Shown: in pieces, positions 9,055-19,063 of the stretch | Layout: each line of letters begins with the position of its first letter | Numbering within the stretch: position 1 is the first letter of the stretch | From: Litchfieldia alkalitelluris | Lineage (GTDB): Bacteria > Bacillota > Bacilli > Bacillales > Salisediminibacteriaceae | Length of the DNA stretch: 64,000 nucleotides | Direction: 5' to 3' | Assembly (NCBI RefSeq): GCF_002153425.1 | Contig: NZ_KZ119600.1 | Span: 1,657,103 to 1,721,102 of the forward strand | Made by a program: the position numbers and the translations under genes | The notes under the pieces: generated by a model | The model's database searches: none | The model's input: only the letters and a program-made list of their open reading frames with translations | What the model was told of the DNA's origin: nothing

Positions 9055-9269
9055 CACAGATACCAAAATTACTTGTGACATTAGGAATAATTTTAATTGT
9101 AGTAGGAGTCCTATGGCAAGTTGGGGGCAAATATTTATCTCTAGGGAAATTACCTGGAGATATATTTATCCAACGTGGGAATAGCACCTTTTATTTTCCC
9201 ATTGTTACCTCCATCGTCATTAGTGTTATTCTGTCACTAGTATTTTTTGTTATCGGGAGATTCCGATAA
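9051..9269 (+). CDS. yrzS: DUF2905 small membrane protein
   Basis: A 72-residue protein with two transmembrane helices (about 6-25 and 47-68) flanking the conserved [19 protein letters not shown] loop that defines DUF2905. The TTG start overlaps the ruvB stop (ATTGA), with GGAGGTG upstream, so it is translationally coupled to ruvB. Function unknown; its place between ruvB and queA is conserved in Bacillaceae. Confidence 0.85.
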   Translation: MTQIPKLLVTLGIILIVVGVLWQVGGKYLSLGKLPGDIFIQRGNSTFYFPIVTSIVISVILSLVFFVIGRFR

Positions 9270-9333
9270 ATGGTAAGATATATTTTGGTTAAATTATAAA
9301 CAAATGTTTTAATGGAAAGGTTGAACATAAATC

Positions 9334-10359
9334 ATGGATGTGTCTCAATTTGATTTTGATTTACCAGACGAACTCATTGCCCAATCACCACTAGCTAATC
9401 GGGCAGATTCCAGACTTCTCGTATTAAATAAAGAAACTGGAGAAAGGGATCATCGTCATTTCACTGATATTAAAGAGTATTTACAACCAGGTGATGCCCT
9501 TGTCCTTAACGATACGAAAGTGATTCCAGCACGTCTATTAGGAACGAAGCTAGATACTGGAGCGAAAATTGAACTTTTATTACTCCACGAAGGAGAATCG
9601 CACACGTGGGAAGCACTAGTGAAACCGGCCAAAAGAGTGAAGGTTGGAACAAAAGTAGAATTTGGGGAAGGTAAACTTGTTGGTACATGTGTAGAAGAAA
9701 TGGACGAGGGAATTAGAAAGATTCAGTTTTCATTTGAAGGTATTTTTCATGAAATACTCGATGAATTAGGTGAAATGCCTTTACCACCTTATATTCAAGA
9801 GCAATTAGATGAGAAAGATCGTTATCAAACTGTTTTTGCAAAAAATCGTGGTTCAGCTGCAGCACCAACAGCAGGTCTTCATTTCACGAAGGAAATGCTA
9901 AAGGAACTAGAAGAAAAAGGCGTGAAAGTAGTATTCATCACTCTTCATGTTGGGTTAGGAACATTTCGTCCTGTATCCGTTGACAGTATAGAAGATCATA
10001 AAATGCATTCTGAATTTTATCAAATGTCATCAAGTACTGCAGAAGTGCTAAATCAAGTGAAAAGATTAGGAAATAAAGTTGTAGCAGTAGGAACTACATC
10101 TGCTCGGACACTAGAAACAATTGCTTCTAAAAATGGAGAGTTCGTAGAATCTGTAGGTTGGACCGATATATTTATTTTTCCGGGCTATGAGTTTAAAGGT
10201 ATTGATGCCCTACTCACTAATTTCCACCTACCGAAATCTACACTAGTAATGCTTGTGAGTGCATTGGCTGGCAAAAAAAATATTTTAACTGCATACAAAG
10301 AAGCAGTTGAGAAAAAATATCGATTCTTTTCCTTTGGAGATGCCATGTTACTTATATAA
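9334..10359 (+). CDS. queA: S-adenosylmethionine:tRNA ribosyltransferase-isomerase QueA
   Basis: Transfers and isomerises the ribose of SAM onto preQ1 in tRNA to make epoxyqueuosine. The 341 residues show family motifs: [10 protein letters not shown] at the start, [12 protein letters not shown], the [14 protein letters not shown] segment near 170-184, [11 protein letters not shown], and the C-terminal [19 protein letters not shown] at 9334 has AAAGG upstream. It is followed after 33 bases by tgt, the preceding enzyme of the pathway. Confidence 0.97.
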   Translation: MDVSQFDFDLPDELIAQSPLANRADSRLLVLNKETGERDHRHFTDIKEYLQPGDALVLNDTKVIPARLLGTKLDTGAKIELLLLHEGESHTWEALVKPAKRVKVGTKVEFGEGKLVGTCVEEMDEGIRKIQFSFEGIFHEILDELGEMPLPPYIQEQLDEKDRYQTVFAKNRGSAAAPTAGLHFTKEMLKELEEKGVKVVFITLHVGLGTFRPVSVDSIEDHKMHSEFYQMSSSTAEVLNQVKRLGNKVVAVGTTSARTLETIASKNGEFVESVGWTDIFIFPGYEFKGIDALLTNFHLPKSTLVMLVSALAGKKNILTAYKEAVEKKYRFFSFGDAMLLI

Positions 10360-10374
10360 AATGTGAAGTTATAA

Positions 10375-11529
<1,155 letters not shown>

Positions 11530-11560
11530 AGCGATATTTATATTTCGAAATAGGTTTTTG

Positions 11561-11590
11561 TTGATTTTATTCCCCTTTATTGTCTAAAAT
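11561..11590 (+). promoter_or_regulatory. Candidate SigA promoter for yajC
   Basis: TTGATT (11561-11566) and TAAAAT (11585-11590), spacer 18, between tgt and yajC. It leaves a leader of about 115 bases, including the overlapping inverted repeat TTGTCT (11580-11585)/AGACAA (11600-11605). Confidence 0.4.
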
Positions 11591-11709
11591 AGTATGGGTA
11601 AGACAACTTTAGTTAACAATAGAAATTTGATAAATAAGATAGCCTTTAGCACGTTACTTTTTTAAGCGGAGGCAACGGTGTTTGTCAGCTGAAAGGGGTG
11701 AAATACATA

Positions 11710-11961
11710 ATGGAAGCGATAATTCCTTTATTATTAATGTTTGCGATCTTTTATTTCCTTTTAATTAGACCGCAACAAAAGCGTCAAAAGAAAGTTCGTG
11801 AGATGCATTCTGCACTTCAAAAAGGTGATAAAATCGTTACTATTGGTGGTCTACATGGTACTATTGATGCGATGGACGAGGATGTCATTGTTATCGATGT
11901 AGGTTCTGGTAAATTAACATTTGATCGTCAAGCAGTTCGTGACGTTTTAAACAAAGATTAA
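11710..11961 (+). CDS. yajC: Preprotein translocase subunit YajC
   Basis: Small single-pass membrane partner of SecDF. The 83 residues begin with a transmembrane helix (about 3-20) followed by RPQQKRQKK and a cytoplasmic beta domain (GDKIVTIGGLHGTI). The ATG at 11710 is chosen over the in-frame GTG at 11698, which lies inside the ribosome binding site AAAGGGGTGA. Gene order tgt-yajC is conserved; secD and secF lie about 6 kb downstream. Confidence 0.95.
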   Translation: MEAIIPLLLMFAIFYFLLIRPQQKRQKKVREMHSALQKGDKIVTIGGLHGTIDAMDEDVIVIDVGSGKLTFDRQAVRDVLNKD

Positions 11962-11979
11962 TCCTTAATTACAAAGTTA

Positions 11980-12011
11980 AAAAACCGATTTCCTGATGGA
12001 AATCGGTTTTT
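11980..12011. terminator. Bidirectional terminator between yajC and yrzE
   Basis: Perfect arms AAAAACCGATTTCC (11980-11993) and GGAAATCGGTTTTT (11998-12011) around a TGAT loop. T runs on both strands serve the convergent genes. Confidence 0.93.
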
Positions 12012-12029
12012 CACTAGAACCTGTTGGTC

Positions 12030-12407
12030 TTAATATGATTCTCCCCTAACATTTACACCAAAAATACCACCGAATACTGCTGCAATAAGGTAACCGCTAT
12101 GAATGAGCCATTGTTGAGCATCAAATGCCTCATTAAATCCAAGAAACTGGACAAAAAAGATGACTAAAGTATAAAGAACAGCAGTTGTTCCTCCAGCTAA
12201 CCAACCTTTTTGACCTGACCTTCCACCTGATATGAAGCCACCTACAAACACTGCTAAAAAGGAAAAACCTAAAAGAATCCAAGTGAAATTCCCTTCCTCA
12301 ATAGACGTAAATCGCAATATTGTGGAGCTTACCAGACTTGCTAAAATGACTAATATTAGTATGGTTAAAATTCCATACAGAGCGCTGGTAAAAAGACGAT
12401 TTTGCAT
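12030..12407 (-). CDS. yrzE: TIGR04086-family membrane protein (YrzE-like)
   Basis: A 125-residue protein with four predicted transmembrane helices: LYGILTILILVILASLVSS, FTWILLGFSFLAVFVGGFI, GWLAGGTTAVLYTLVIFFV and LIAAVFGGIFGV. It fits TIGR04086, a Bacilli family of unknown function placed between yajC and yrbG. Two nearby ATGs exist. The ribosome binding site AAGGGGAGGT abuts the upstream one (12413), so the ATG at 12407, six bases further on, is preferred. Here the gene is on the opposite strand from its neighbours. Confidence 0.8.
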   Translation of the reverse strand: MQNRLFTSALYGILTILILVILASLVSSTILRFTSIEEGNFTWILLGFSFLAVFVGGFISGGRSGQKGWLAGGTTAVLYTLVIFFVQFLGFNEAFDAQQWLIHSGYLIAAVFGGIFGVNVRGESY

Positions 12408-12583
12408 GAACATACCTCCCCTTATATATCTTTATTTCATGCATATTCAGTTCTGAAAAAATTAGACGAGCTTTTTTCGTCATGAGAACAGTTCACGAAA
12501 ATATGTTAGACAAGTTTAAGGTTTAAAACATGTTTGTCCTTGCTCGTACATACAATGTAACGATGAAGGGGAGGGGCATGTTC

Positions 12584-13873
12584 ATGGAATGGATGTTAGC
12601 ACTACTGATTTTTATAATTAGTTACATATTCATCATAAGTGAGAAATTAAATCGAGCACTCGTTGCATGTCTCGGTGGAATTTTAATGCTGTTTGCGGGG
12701 GTATTGGATTTAAATAGTGCATTTCTAAATCATATAGACTGGCATACAATCGTCTTATTACTTTCGATGATGATTTTAGTATCAATAACCAGTCAAAGTG
12801 GTTTTTTTGAATATATAGCGATAACATTAGCGAAAATGGTGAAGGGAAGGCCGATTCCATTATTAGTTGTTGTATCCACATTGACAGCTGTTGGATCTGC
12901 TTTCCTAAATAATGTTACGACTGTTTTGTTATTAGTACCTATAGTACTTACTTTAACCAATCTTTTACGTGTGTCTGCAATCCCCTATTTGCTTTCTGTT
13001 ATATTAGCATCAAACATTGGGGGAACGGCTACATTAATTGGAGACCCTCCGAACTTAATGATTGGACAGGCGGTAGATCATTTAACCTTTAATGACTTCC
13101 TCATTCACCTAGGGCCTATTGTAGTGGTGATTTATGTAACTATTATGTTTGGTGTTTGTGCGCTTTATCGCAATCAGCTTCATGTTTCTTCCGTATATCA
13201 AGAGGAACTTATGGTAATTGATCCGAAAAAATACTTAGGGGATAAGGGGTTATTATTTAAATCCGTAACAGTCTTAACCTTGACTACAGTTGGTTTTGTT
13301 GCTCAACCTTTGCTAGAAGTGGAATTAACCAGTGTGGCAATGGCCGGGGCATTATTACTAATGTTACTCACCCATGAGGATAAGCAAACAGAAGAGGTTT
13401 TTCAGGCTGTAGAGTGGGTTACCTTGTTTTTCTTCGTTGGATTGTTTATGTTGGTCGGAGGATTGAAAGAAGTAGGAATTATTGACGAAATAGCGAAGTC
13501 AATTATTCATTATACTGATGGAGATCTTCCCAAAACATCGCTACTCATTTTATGGGCATCTGGAATACTGTCTGGGTTTGTGGACAATATACCTTTTGTA
13601 GCGGCGATGATACCAGTAATTTTAGAATTTCAAGAATATGGTATGAGTAACTTAGATCCATTATGGTGGGCACTGGCTCTAGGGGCGTGCTTGGGTGGTA
13701 ATGCAACCTTAATCGGTGCAAGTTCTAATGTCATTGTTGCTGGTCTTGCCATGAAAGCTAAGCAACCATTTACGTATATGGACTTCTTAAAGGTGGGAGC
13801 GCCAACAGCTATTGTTTCCTTTGTAATTTCAAGCTTTTACATCTATTTCAGATACTTAATTTTTTTCCAATAG
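12584..13873 (+). CDS. ArsB/NhaD-family (ion transporter superfamily) permease
   Basis: A 429-residue membrane protein with about 11-12 helices. The two signature re-entrant motifs of the ArsB/NhaD/P-protein group are clear: IGGTATLIGDPPNLMIG (about 145-161) and its C-terminal counterpart GGNATLIGASSNVIVAG (about 372-388). The substrate is uncertain: arsenite/antimonite, sodium in antiport with protons, or an organic anion. No arsenic operon genes lie nearby. The start is taken at ATG 12584, seven bases after GGGGAGGGG; upstream in-frame ATGs at 12530 and 12578 fit worse. Confidence 0.82.
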   Translation: MEWMLALLIFIISYIFIISEKLNRALVACLGGILMLFAGVLDLNSAFLNHIDWHTIVLLLSMMILVSITSQSGFFEYIAITLAKMVKGRPIPLLVVVSTLTAVGSAFLNNVTTVLLLVPIVLTLTNLLRVSAIPYLLSVILASNIGGTATLIGDPPNLMIGQAVDHLTFNDFLIHLGPIVVVIYVTIMFGVCALYRNQLHVSSVYQEELMVIDPKKYLGDKGLLFKSVTVLTLTTVGFVAQPLLEVELTSVAMAGALLLMLLTHEDKQTEEVFQAVEWVTLFFFVGLFMLVGGLKEVGIIDEIAKSIIHYTDGDLPKTSLLILWASGILSGFVDNIPFVAAMIPVILEFQEYGMSNLDPLWWALALGACLGGNATLIGASSNVIVAGLAMKAKQPFTYMDFLKVGAPTAIVSFVISSFYIYFRYLIFFQ

Positions 13874-13979
13874 TCTACCAAACTTATTTCCTGTCCTTCC
13901 AACGGATGTCATTCATTTATTTTTCATCGTGGGAAAAAATAACGATGTAGTATGAATGATACGAGGGGAGGACTTTTTT

Positions 13980-14633
13980 GTGTTAGGAACAATGGTAACA
14001 AGGACAATTGTTATTTACATTGTCATCCTCCTAGTTTTTCGTTTAATGGGCAAAAGAGAAATTGGTGAACTATCCGTTGTTGACTTCGTTGTTTCCATCA
14101 TGTTGGCAGAATTAGCAGTTATCTCGATTGAAAATGTAGAAACACCAATGGCAAGACAAATTGTCCCGATGATTTTATTAATGGGAATTCAAATAAGCCT
14201 TGCCTTCATATCATTAAAGAGTGAGAAGTTGCGAAAATTCATTGATGGGAGTCCATCGGTTATTATTCGAAAAGGTGAAATTGATGAAAAGGAAATGAGA
14301 AAACAGCGTTATAATTTTGATGACTTAATGATGCAGTTAAGGCAAAATAATGTGAAATACTTATCAGATGTTGAATTTGCAATTCTTGAGCCATCTGGAG
14401 ATTTATCTGTAGTTAAAAAGGAACCAGGTACGGATCCAACAAAGGGAAGCTTCTTACCGCTACCTTTGATTTTAGATGGTAAGATTCAAAATGATCACTT
14501 AAAACAATTAGGGAAGACACAATTATGGTTAAGACAGGAATTGAGGAAGCGTGGATTTCGAGAAGTAAAGCATATATCATATTGTGCTTTAGATAAAAAT
14601 GATGAGCTGTTTGTAGATCTAATAGATGTATAA
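13980..14633 (+). CDS. yrbG: DUF421 (YetF-like) membrane protein YrbG
   Basis: A 217-residue protein with three N-terminal transmembrane helices (about 8-24, 36-52, 59-76), followed by the soluble DUF421/YetF region containing GSPSVIIRKGEIDEKEMRK and a YNFDDLMMQLR motif. The GTG at 13980 is chosen: GAGGGGAGGA (13963-13972) precedes it at good distance, while an in-frame ATG at 13956 lies before that site. The length then equals B. subtilis YrbG. Molecular function unknown. Confidence 0.85.
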   Translation: MLGTMVTRTIVIYIVILLVFRLMGKREIGELSVVDFVVSIMLAELAVISIENVETPMARQIVPMILLMGIQISLAFISLKSEKLRKFIDGSPSVIIRKGEIDEKEMRKQRYNFDDLMMQLRQNNVKYLSDVEFAILEPSGDLSVVKKEPGTDPTKGSFLPLPLILDGKIQNDHLKQLGKTQLWLRQELRKRGFREVKHISYCALDKNDELFVDLIDV

Positions 14634-14640
14634 AAAATGT

Positions 14641-14688
14641 ATAGCCTACTTACGATGCTTTTTCATGAAAGTGTCGTAAGTAGGCTAT
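14641..14688. terminator. Terminator hairpin between convergent yrbG and spoVB
   Basis: Perfect 15-base arms ATAGCCTACTTACGA (14641-14655) and TCGTAAGTAGGCTAT (14674-14688). A T-rich run (ACATTTTTTATA) follows on the minus strand, so it mainly serves spoVB. Confidence 0.75.
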
Positions 14689-14734
14689 GCTTGTTGAGAA
14701 AGGGACCGTTAAATCACTTGCGTTGGCACCTTAT

Positions 14735-16288
14735 TTAATTAAACCAGCGATTTATTAGCGGGATGCGTGACAGCTCTTCTTTTTTAATAAGTCCTAAAAT
14801 AATGATTAAGGTGAAGTAAATTATTCCTGCTACTAATAATGAGCTAATTGTATTCATCAATAAGCTTGTTGCAAATAATTGTTTCTCCCATATCCAGAAA
14901 GATACAGTGCCTGTTACCACAATTGCTCCGACAACCTTTAATATTTCCCTTATATTTAATGTGAAACTAATGGCTTTAACCACTGTAGCAAAATGTAAAA
15001 AGGTTACTAATAAGAACCCGATAACGATTGCTAATGCTGCACCCATAATACCTAATTCAGGTCTTGAGGCTAATGCAAAAATTGCTGCGATTTTTACAAA
15101 TGCTCCAATAAAACTGTTAATCATAGCTGCTTTTGCAAGTCCTAACGCTTGAAGTGAAGCTTGTAATGGTGACTGGAAAAATAAAAAGATACTAAATGGA
15201 GCCATAATTTTTAAATAAACAGCCACAGTCGGTGCATGATAAACCAGTTCCATAATTGGTTCTGCAAATACGTAAAGGACAACAACGGATCCTCCACCTG
15301 CTACTAAGGCTAAACGTAGGGCTTGTGCCAACCTATGATGGATAAGGCCATAATTATTTTGATGTGACGCTTCACTAATCGCTGGCACTAGAGAAACAGA
15401 TAATGAATGTGTTATGAATGTTGGAAGTAGAAGCATTGGTATGACATAGCCTGATAACTCCCCGTATTGAGATGTTGCAACAGCAGTTGCAACACCAGCT
15501 AGTGCTAAGCTTTGTGCAACAACAATTGGCTCAAAGAAGTAAGATACTGAGCCAATCAATCTACTTCCAGTTGTTGGTAAGGCGATGGAAAGTAGATCAT
15601 TTAATGTATTCTTACCTTCTTTCGCATATACGAAAAAACGTTTACGCATTCTGAATCGTTTTTTTTGTTTGAACATAGTTATCATGAAAATAAGTGATGC
15701 TAATTCACCTAATACAACTGAAAACATGGCACCAGCAGCGGCAAATTCAATTCCGTAAGGTAGAAATGCCGTTGTGAAAGTAGCAACAAGGGCAATTCTG
15801 ACAACTTGTTCAATTACCTGTGAAATTGCAGTCGGCTTCATGTTTTGTAGTCCCTGGAAGTAGCCTCGTAAAACGGCTGATATGGCTACGACTGGAACGA
15901 TAGGCGATATGGCAATTAAAGGATAAAACGCCCGAGAATCTGTTAATAGTGTTTGAGAAATGAGCGGGGCGCCAATAATCATTAATATAGTAAAAATAAT
16001 ACTTAACACACCTGTAATGGAAAGGGATACTACTAATATACGCTTAATTCTAGCTCTGTCATTATCAGTATCTGCCTCAGCTACAAGCTTTGATATGGCG
16101 ACTGGAAGTCCTAGTTGTGTTAGTGTGATAATTAGTAAAAGGGTAGGGACAGCCATCATATATAGTCCTACACCTTCTGATCCCATTATTCTGGCAACAA
16201 CAATTTTGTTTATAAACCCTAGAATACGGGTTATTAAGCCAGCAATTATTAAAATAAACGCTCCTTTTATAAAGGATTGTCTCGACAT
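14735..16288 (-). CDS. spoVB: Stage V sporulation protein B, MOP-family lipid flippase
   Basis: A 517-residue polytopic protein (about 14 helices) of the MOP/MATE flippase superfamily, beginning MSRQSFIKGAFILIIAGLI as in SpoVB. SpoVB is needed for spore cortex peptidoglycan and probably flips lipid II in the mother cell. The start ATG at 16288 follows AGTAGGGGC on the minus strand. It is divergent from popT (DUF368) and convergent with yrbG. SpoVB paralogues (YtgP, YkvU) exist; synteny with yrbG and secDF favours SpoVB itself. Confidence 0.92.
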   Translation of the reverse strand: MSRQSFIKGAFILIIAGLITRILGFINKIVVARIMGSEGVGLYMMAVPTLLLIITLTQLGLPVAISKLVAEADTDNDRARIKRILVVSLSITGVLSIIFTILMIIGAPLISQTLLTDSRAFYPLIAISPIVPVVAISAVLRGYFQGLQNMKPTAISQVIEQVVRIALVATFTTAFLPYGIEFAAAGAMFSVVLGELASLIFMITMFKQKKRFRMRKRFFVYAKEGKNTLNDLLSIALPTTGSRLIGSVSYFFEPIVVAQSLALAGVATAVATSQYGELSGYVIPMLLLPTFITHSLSVSLVPAISEASHQNNYGLIHHRLAQALRLALVAGGGSVVVLYVFAEPIMELVYHAPTVAVYLKIMAPFSIFLFFQSPLQASLQALGLAKAAMINSFIGAFVKIAAIFALASRPELGIMGAALAIVIGFLLVTFLHFATVVKAISFTLNIREILKVVGAIVVTGTVSFWIWEKQLFATSLLMNTISSLLVAGIIYFTLIIILGLIKKEELSRIPLINRWFN

Positions 16289-16425
16289 AAACAGCCCCTA
16301 CTTTCTATAAAAAAATCATAGATTTTTACTCTAAATATGTATATGCTTGAAAGGGGGTCAAGCATGACAAGTTATATAAAAATATACAACAAAGCTAAGA
16401 TTACAAAGAGATAGGAGAATGGTTA

Positions 16426-17229
16426 GTGGAATGGAAAAACCTTTATCGTGGTGCTATGATGGGAATAACGGAGCTTATCCCCGGTGTTAGTAGTGGTACG
16501 ATTGCAATTTTACTTGGTATTTACGATCGATTAATTCAAGCTATTAATGGTCTCTTCAGTAAAGATTGGAAGGAGCATGTGTTGTTTCTATTGCCATTAG
16601 GAATAGGGATGCTCTTAGCCCTTTTTTCCCTTAGTAGAGTAATGAAGTGGCTGCTAGAAAGCCATCCTGAACCTACTCGTTTTTTCTTCTTAGGATTAAT
16701 TGTAGGGATCATACCGTTATTAATTCGTAAAGCAAAAGTGAAGACAACTTTTAAGGTTGGGCATTATCTAGCAATTGTTATCGCAGCTGTTCTGGTTGGA
16801 AGTATGGAGTTCTTTGCAACATCAGATGGTGCCATCATAGAATCACTAAGTTTTGATAATGTTTTATGGTTATTTGGGGCAGGTTGGTTAGCAAGTATAG
16901 CTATGCTACTACCTGGAATAAGTGGCTCCCTTGTAATGCTTTTATTAGGGGTATATGAAACAGCAATTGAGGCAATATCCACCCTTAATCTACCAATCAT
17001 TTTAGTGATTGGTACAGGAGTGATAATTGGATTTTTTGTTTGTAGTAGACTAATCAAATACTTATTAGATAATTACCCGTATATGACGTATGCAGCTATA
17101 ATCGGTTTAGTCCTTGGTTCATTAGTGGTCGTCTATCCAGGGATTAGTAGCGTTTATGTTATTTTTCCTAGTCTCATTACTTTTATAGCAGGTGCTAGTA
17201 CAGCAATTTTACTTGGCTCAAAGGGGTAG
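16426..17229 (+). CDS. popT: DUF368 undecaprenyl-phosphate translocase, PopT type
   Basis: A 267-residue polytopic protein whose N-terminus carries the DUF368 hallmark GMTELIPGVSSGT-like segment (here MGITELIPGVSSGTIAILLG, residues 8-27), with an internal repeat LLPGISGSLVMLLLGVYE near 163-180. DUF368 proteins such as PopT have been shown to return the lipid carrier C55-P across the membrane, with a phenotype at alkaline pH. The GTG start at 16426 has ATAGGAGAAT upstream. It lies beside spoVB, another lipid-carrier-linked transporter, and 4 bases before comN. Confidence 0.82.
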   Translation: MEWKNLYRGAMMGITELIPGVSSGTIAILLGIYDRLIQAINGLFSKDWKEHVLFLLPLGIGMLLALFSLSRVMKWLLESHPEPTRFFFLGLIVGIIPLLIRKAKVKTTFKVGHYLAIVIAAVLVGSMEFFATSDGAIIESLSFDNVLWLFGAGWLASIAMLLPGISGSLVMLLLGVYETAIEAISTLNLPIILVIGTGVIIGFFVCSRLIKYLLDNYPYMTYAAIIGLVLGSLVVVYPGISSVYVIFPSLITFIAGASTAILLGSKG

Positions 17230-17233
17230 ATTA

Positions 17234-17557
17234 ATGGTGAAGGATAATCAGAAATTGAAAGATATTGATTGGGATAAGTGGAAAAGGGAAATGGATGTTG
17301 TTTTAGAAAGTAAGGCGGAAGAATGGTTCATTTTTGGTTATGGACGTGTTTCAAAAGAGGACGTGTGGAACTGTTTCATGGCAAAACTTCCAAGAATTGA
17401 TGTTCCTTCTGAGATACGATTCCATTGGATTACAGCGCAACTGTTTCATTTAAAAGCAAATGATTATATGAATTGGTTAACGCTACAAGCCTATAAAGCC
17501 CCTAATCTGTTTTCAGATGGGGAGCCTTTAAAGTTATCAGGTACATTAAAAGAATAA
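17234..17557 (+). CDS. comN: ComN-like post-transcriptional regulator
   Basis: A 107-residue protein of the Post_transc_reg family (B. subtilis ComN/YrzD, 98 residues, which promotes accumulation of comE competence transcripts). The family region is KAEEWFIFGYGRVSKEDVW and RFHWITAQLFHLKANDYMNWLTLQAY. The start at ATG 17234 is preferred because AAAGGGGT lies upstream; the frame stays open into popT. Its position just before secDF matches B. subtilis. Confidence 0.83.
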   Translation: MVKDNQKLKDIDWDKWKREMDVVLESKAEEWFIFGYGRVSKEDVWNCFMAKLPRIDVPSEIRFHWITAQLFHLKANDYMNWLTLQAYKAPNLFSDGEPLKLSGTLKE

Positions 17558-17570
17558 TGACTAGCCATTA

Positions 17571-17600
17571 TTGACAGGTATTTTTTAACATCGCTATAAT
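17571..17600 (+). promoter_or_regulatory. Strong SigA promoter upstream of secD
   Basis: Consensus TTGACA (17571-17576) and TATAAT (17595-17600), spacer 18. Expected start near 17607, directly before the hairpin at 17618. Confidence 0.8.
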
Positions 17601-17617
17601 AGAGAGTAATCATTTCT

Positions 17618-17664
17618 TGGGCTTTGTAGAAATTACGATGTTCACTCTAACAGAGCCCATTTTT
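17618..17664 (+). terminator. Terminator hairpin in the secD leader (possible attenuator)
   Basis: TGGGCTTTGT (17618-17627) pairs with ACAGAGCCCA (17650-17659; one G-T wobble), followed by TTTTTATTTT. It lies between the promoter at 17571 and secD, so transcripts from that promoter must pass it. Confidence 0.75.
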
Positions 17665-17743
17665 ATTTTAGCAATACATAATTTAAATCCTTAACACAAT
17701 GTCAATTGGGTTAGGGTCTTCATTTGAGGAGGAGTCTTCATTC

Positions 17744-19063
17744 ATGAGTAAAAAGAGAAAAGGGGTCAAAAGTGGACTTATTGTTGTATTTTTTGTCATA
17801 GTTGCAGCATTTGCAGCTCTGATCGCAACTAATGTCACTGACCATGCAGAAAATATTAGTTTAGGTCTGGACTTACAAGGCGGCTTTGAAGTTTTATATG
17901 AAGTTCGACCTGTAGAAGAAGGACAAGTTGTTAATAGGGATTTATTAAGGGATACGGTAGCTTCATTAAATGCACGTATTAATGTTTTAGGTGTATCGGA
18001 ACCTAATGTAACCATTGAAGGTGACGATCGTGTTCGTGTCCAGCTTGCTGGTGTGTCAGACCAACAAGCAGCAAGGGAGCTTTTATCAACGGAAGCAAGA
18101 CTCTCCCTTAGGGATGTTCATGATAACATGCTCCTTGATGGTTCTGATTTAGTAGAAGGGGGAGCGAGGCAAAGCTTCAATCCCGACACTAACGCACCGA
18201 TTGTCTTAGTAACAATTGATGATGCGGATAAATTTGGTGATATAACTTCCGAGCTTAAGGACCTTGATCCCCCAGAGAATCGCATGGCGATTTGGATGGA
18301 TTTTGAGGAGGGTGATTCCTACTTTGAGGAAATTTTAAAAGAGGATTCGAAAATTGTTTCTGATCCACGTGTGTCACAAACTTTGCGTACAACGGACATT
18401 ATGATAACAGGTGACTTCACCGTTGAGGAAGCACAGCATTTAGCTGGTATTTTAAATGCTGGGGCGTTGCCAGTAGAATTAGAAGAAATTTATTCTAATG
18501 CTGTTGGGGCATCTCTTGGTGAACGGGCTATGGATCAGGCCATCTTTGCAGGTTTTATTGGGATTGCATTAATATTTGCATACATGGTTATTTATTATCG
18601 CTTTATGGGTATAATGGCGATCATTACATTAAGTATCTATATTTACATTGTTCTTGTCGTATTTAATTGGATGAATGCGGTTCTGACATTGCCTGGTATT
18701 GCCGCATTAATCTTAGGGGTCGGTATGGCAGTAGATGCAAATATTATCACTTATGAACGGATTAAAGATGAAATTCGTACAGGGAAATCAACGATGAGTG
18801 CATTCCGTGCTGGTAGTCGCCGTTCCTTATCAACCATTCTTGATGCCAATATTACAACAATTTTAGCAGCGAGTGTCCTGTTCTATTTTGGGACTAGTGC
18901 GGTTCAAGGATTTGCCGTCATGCTCATTGTGAGTATTTTGACTAGCTTCTTAACTGCAGTCTTTGGATCGAGATTATTGTTAGGGTTATGGGTTAACAGT
19001 CGTATCCTAAACAATAAACCTCGCATGTTTGGCGTGAAGGAGGACGAAATCAGTGAACTTTGA
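17744..19063 (+). CDS. secD: Protein translocase subunit SecD
   Basis: SecD works with SecF to pull secreted proteins across the membrane using the ion gradient. The 439 residues show an N-terminal helix, the D1 motif GLDLQGGFEVLYEV, the periplasmic P1 domain, and five C-terminal helices with the conserved GVGMAVDANIITYERIKDE segment. The start is ATG 17744 with GAGGAGGAGT upstream; an earlier ATG at 17699 lacks such a site. B. subtilis has a fused SecDF; here the two are separate, overlapping genes. Confidence 0.96.
   Translation: MSKKRKGVKSGLIVVFFVIVAAFAALIATNVTDHAENISLGLDLQGGFEVLYEVRPVEEGQVVNRDLLRDTVASLNARINVLGVSEPNVTIEGDDRVRVQLAGVSDQQAARELLSTEARLSLRDVHDNMLLDGSDLVEGGARQSFNPDTNAPIVLVTIDDADKFGDITSELKDLDPPENRMAIWMDFEEGDSYFEEILKEDSKIVSDPRVSQTLRTTDIMITGDFTVEEAQHLAGILNAGALPVELEEIYSNAVGASLGERAMDQAIFAGFIGIALIFAYMVIYYRFMGIMAIITLSIYIYIVLVVFNWMNAVLTLPGIAALILGVGMAVDANIITYERIKDEIRTGKSTMSAFRAGSRRSLSTILDANITTILAASVLFYFGTSAVQGFAVMLIVSILTSFLTAVFGSRLLLGLWVNSRILNNKPRMFGVKEDEISEL

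Noticed and set aside
17638-17694. Possible 18-codon leader peptide in the secD leader (MFTLTEPIFILAIHNLNP)
   Set aside because: No ribosome binding site is visible and its start lies in the terminator loop; kept only as a remote option for attenuation.
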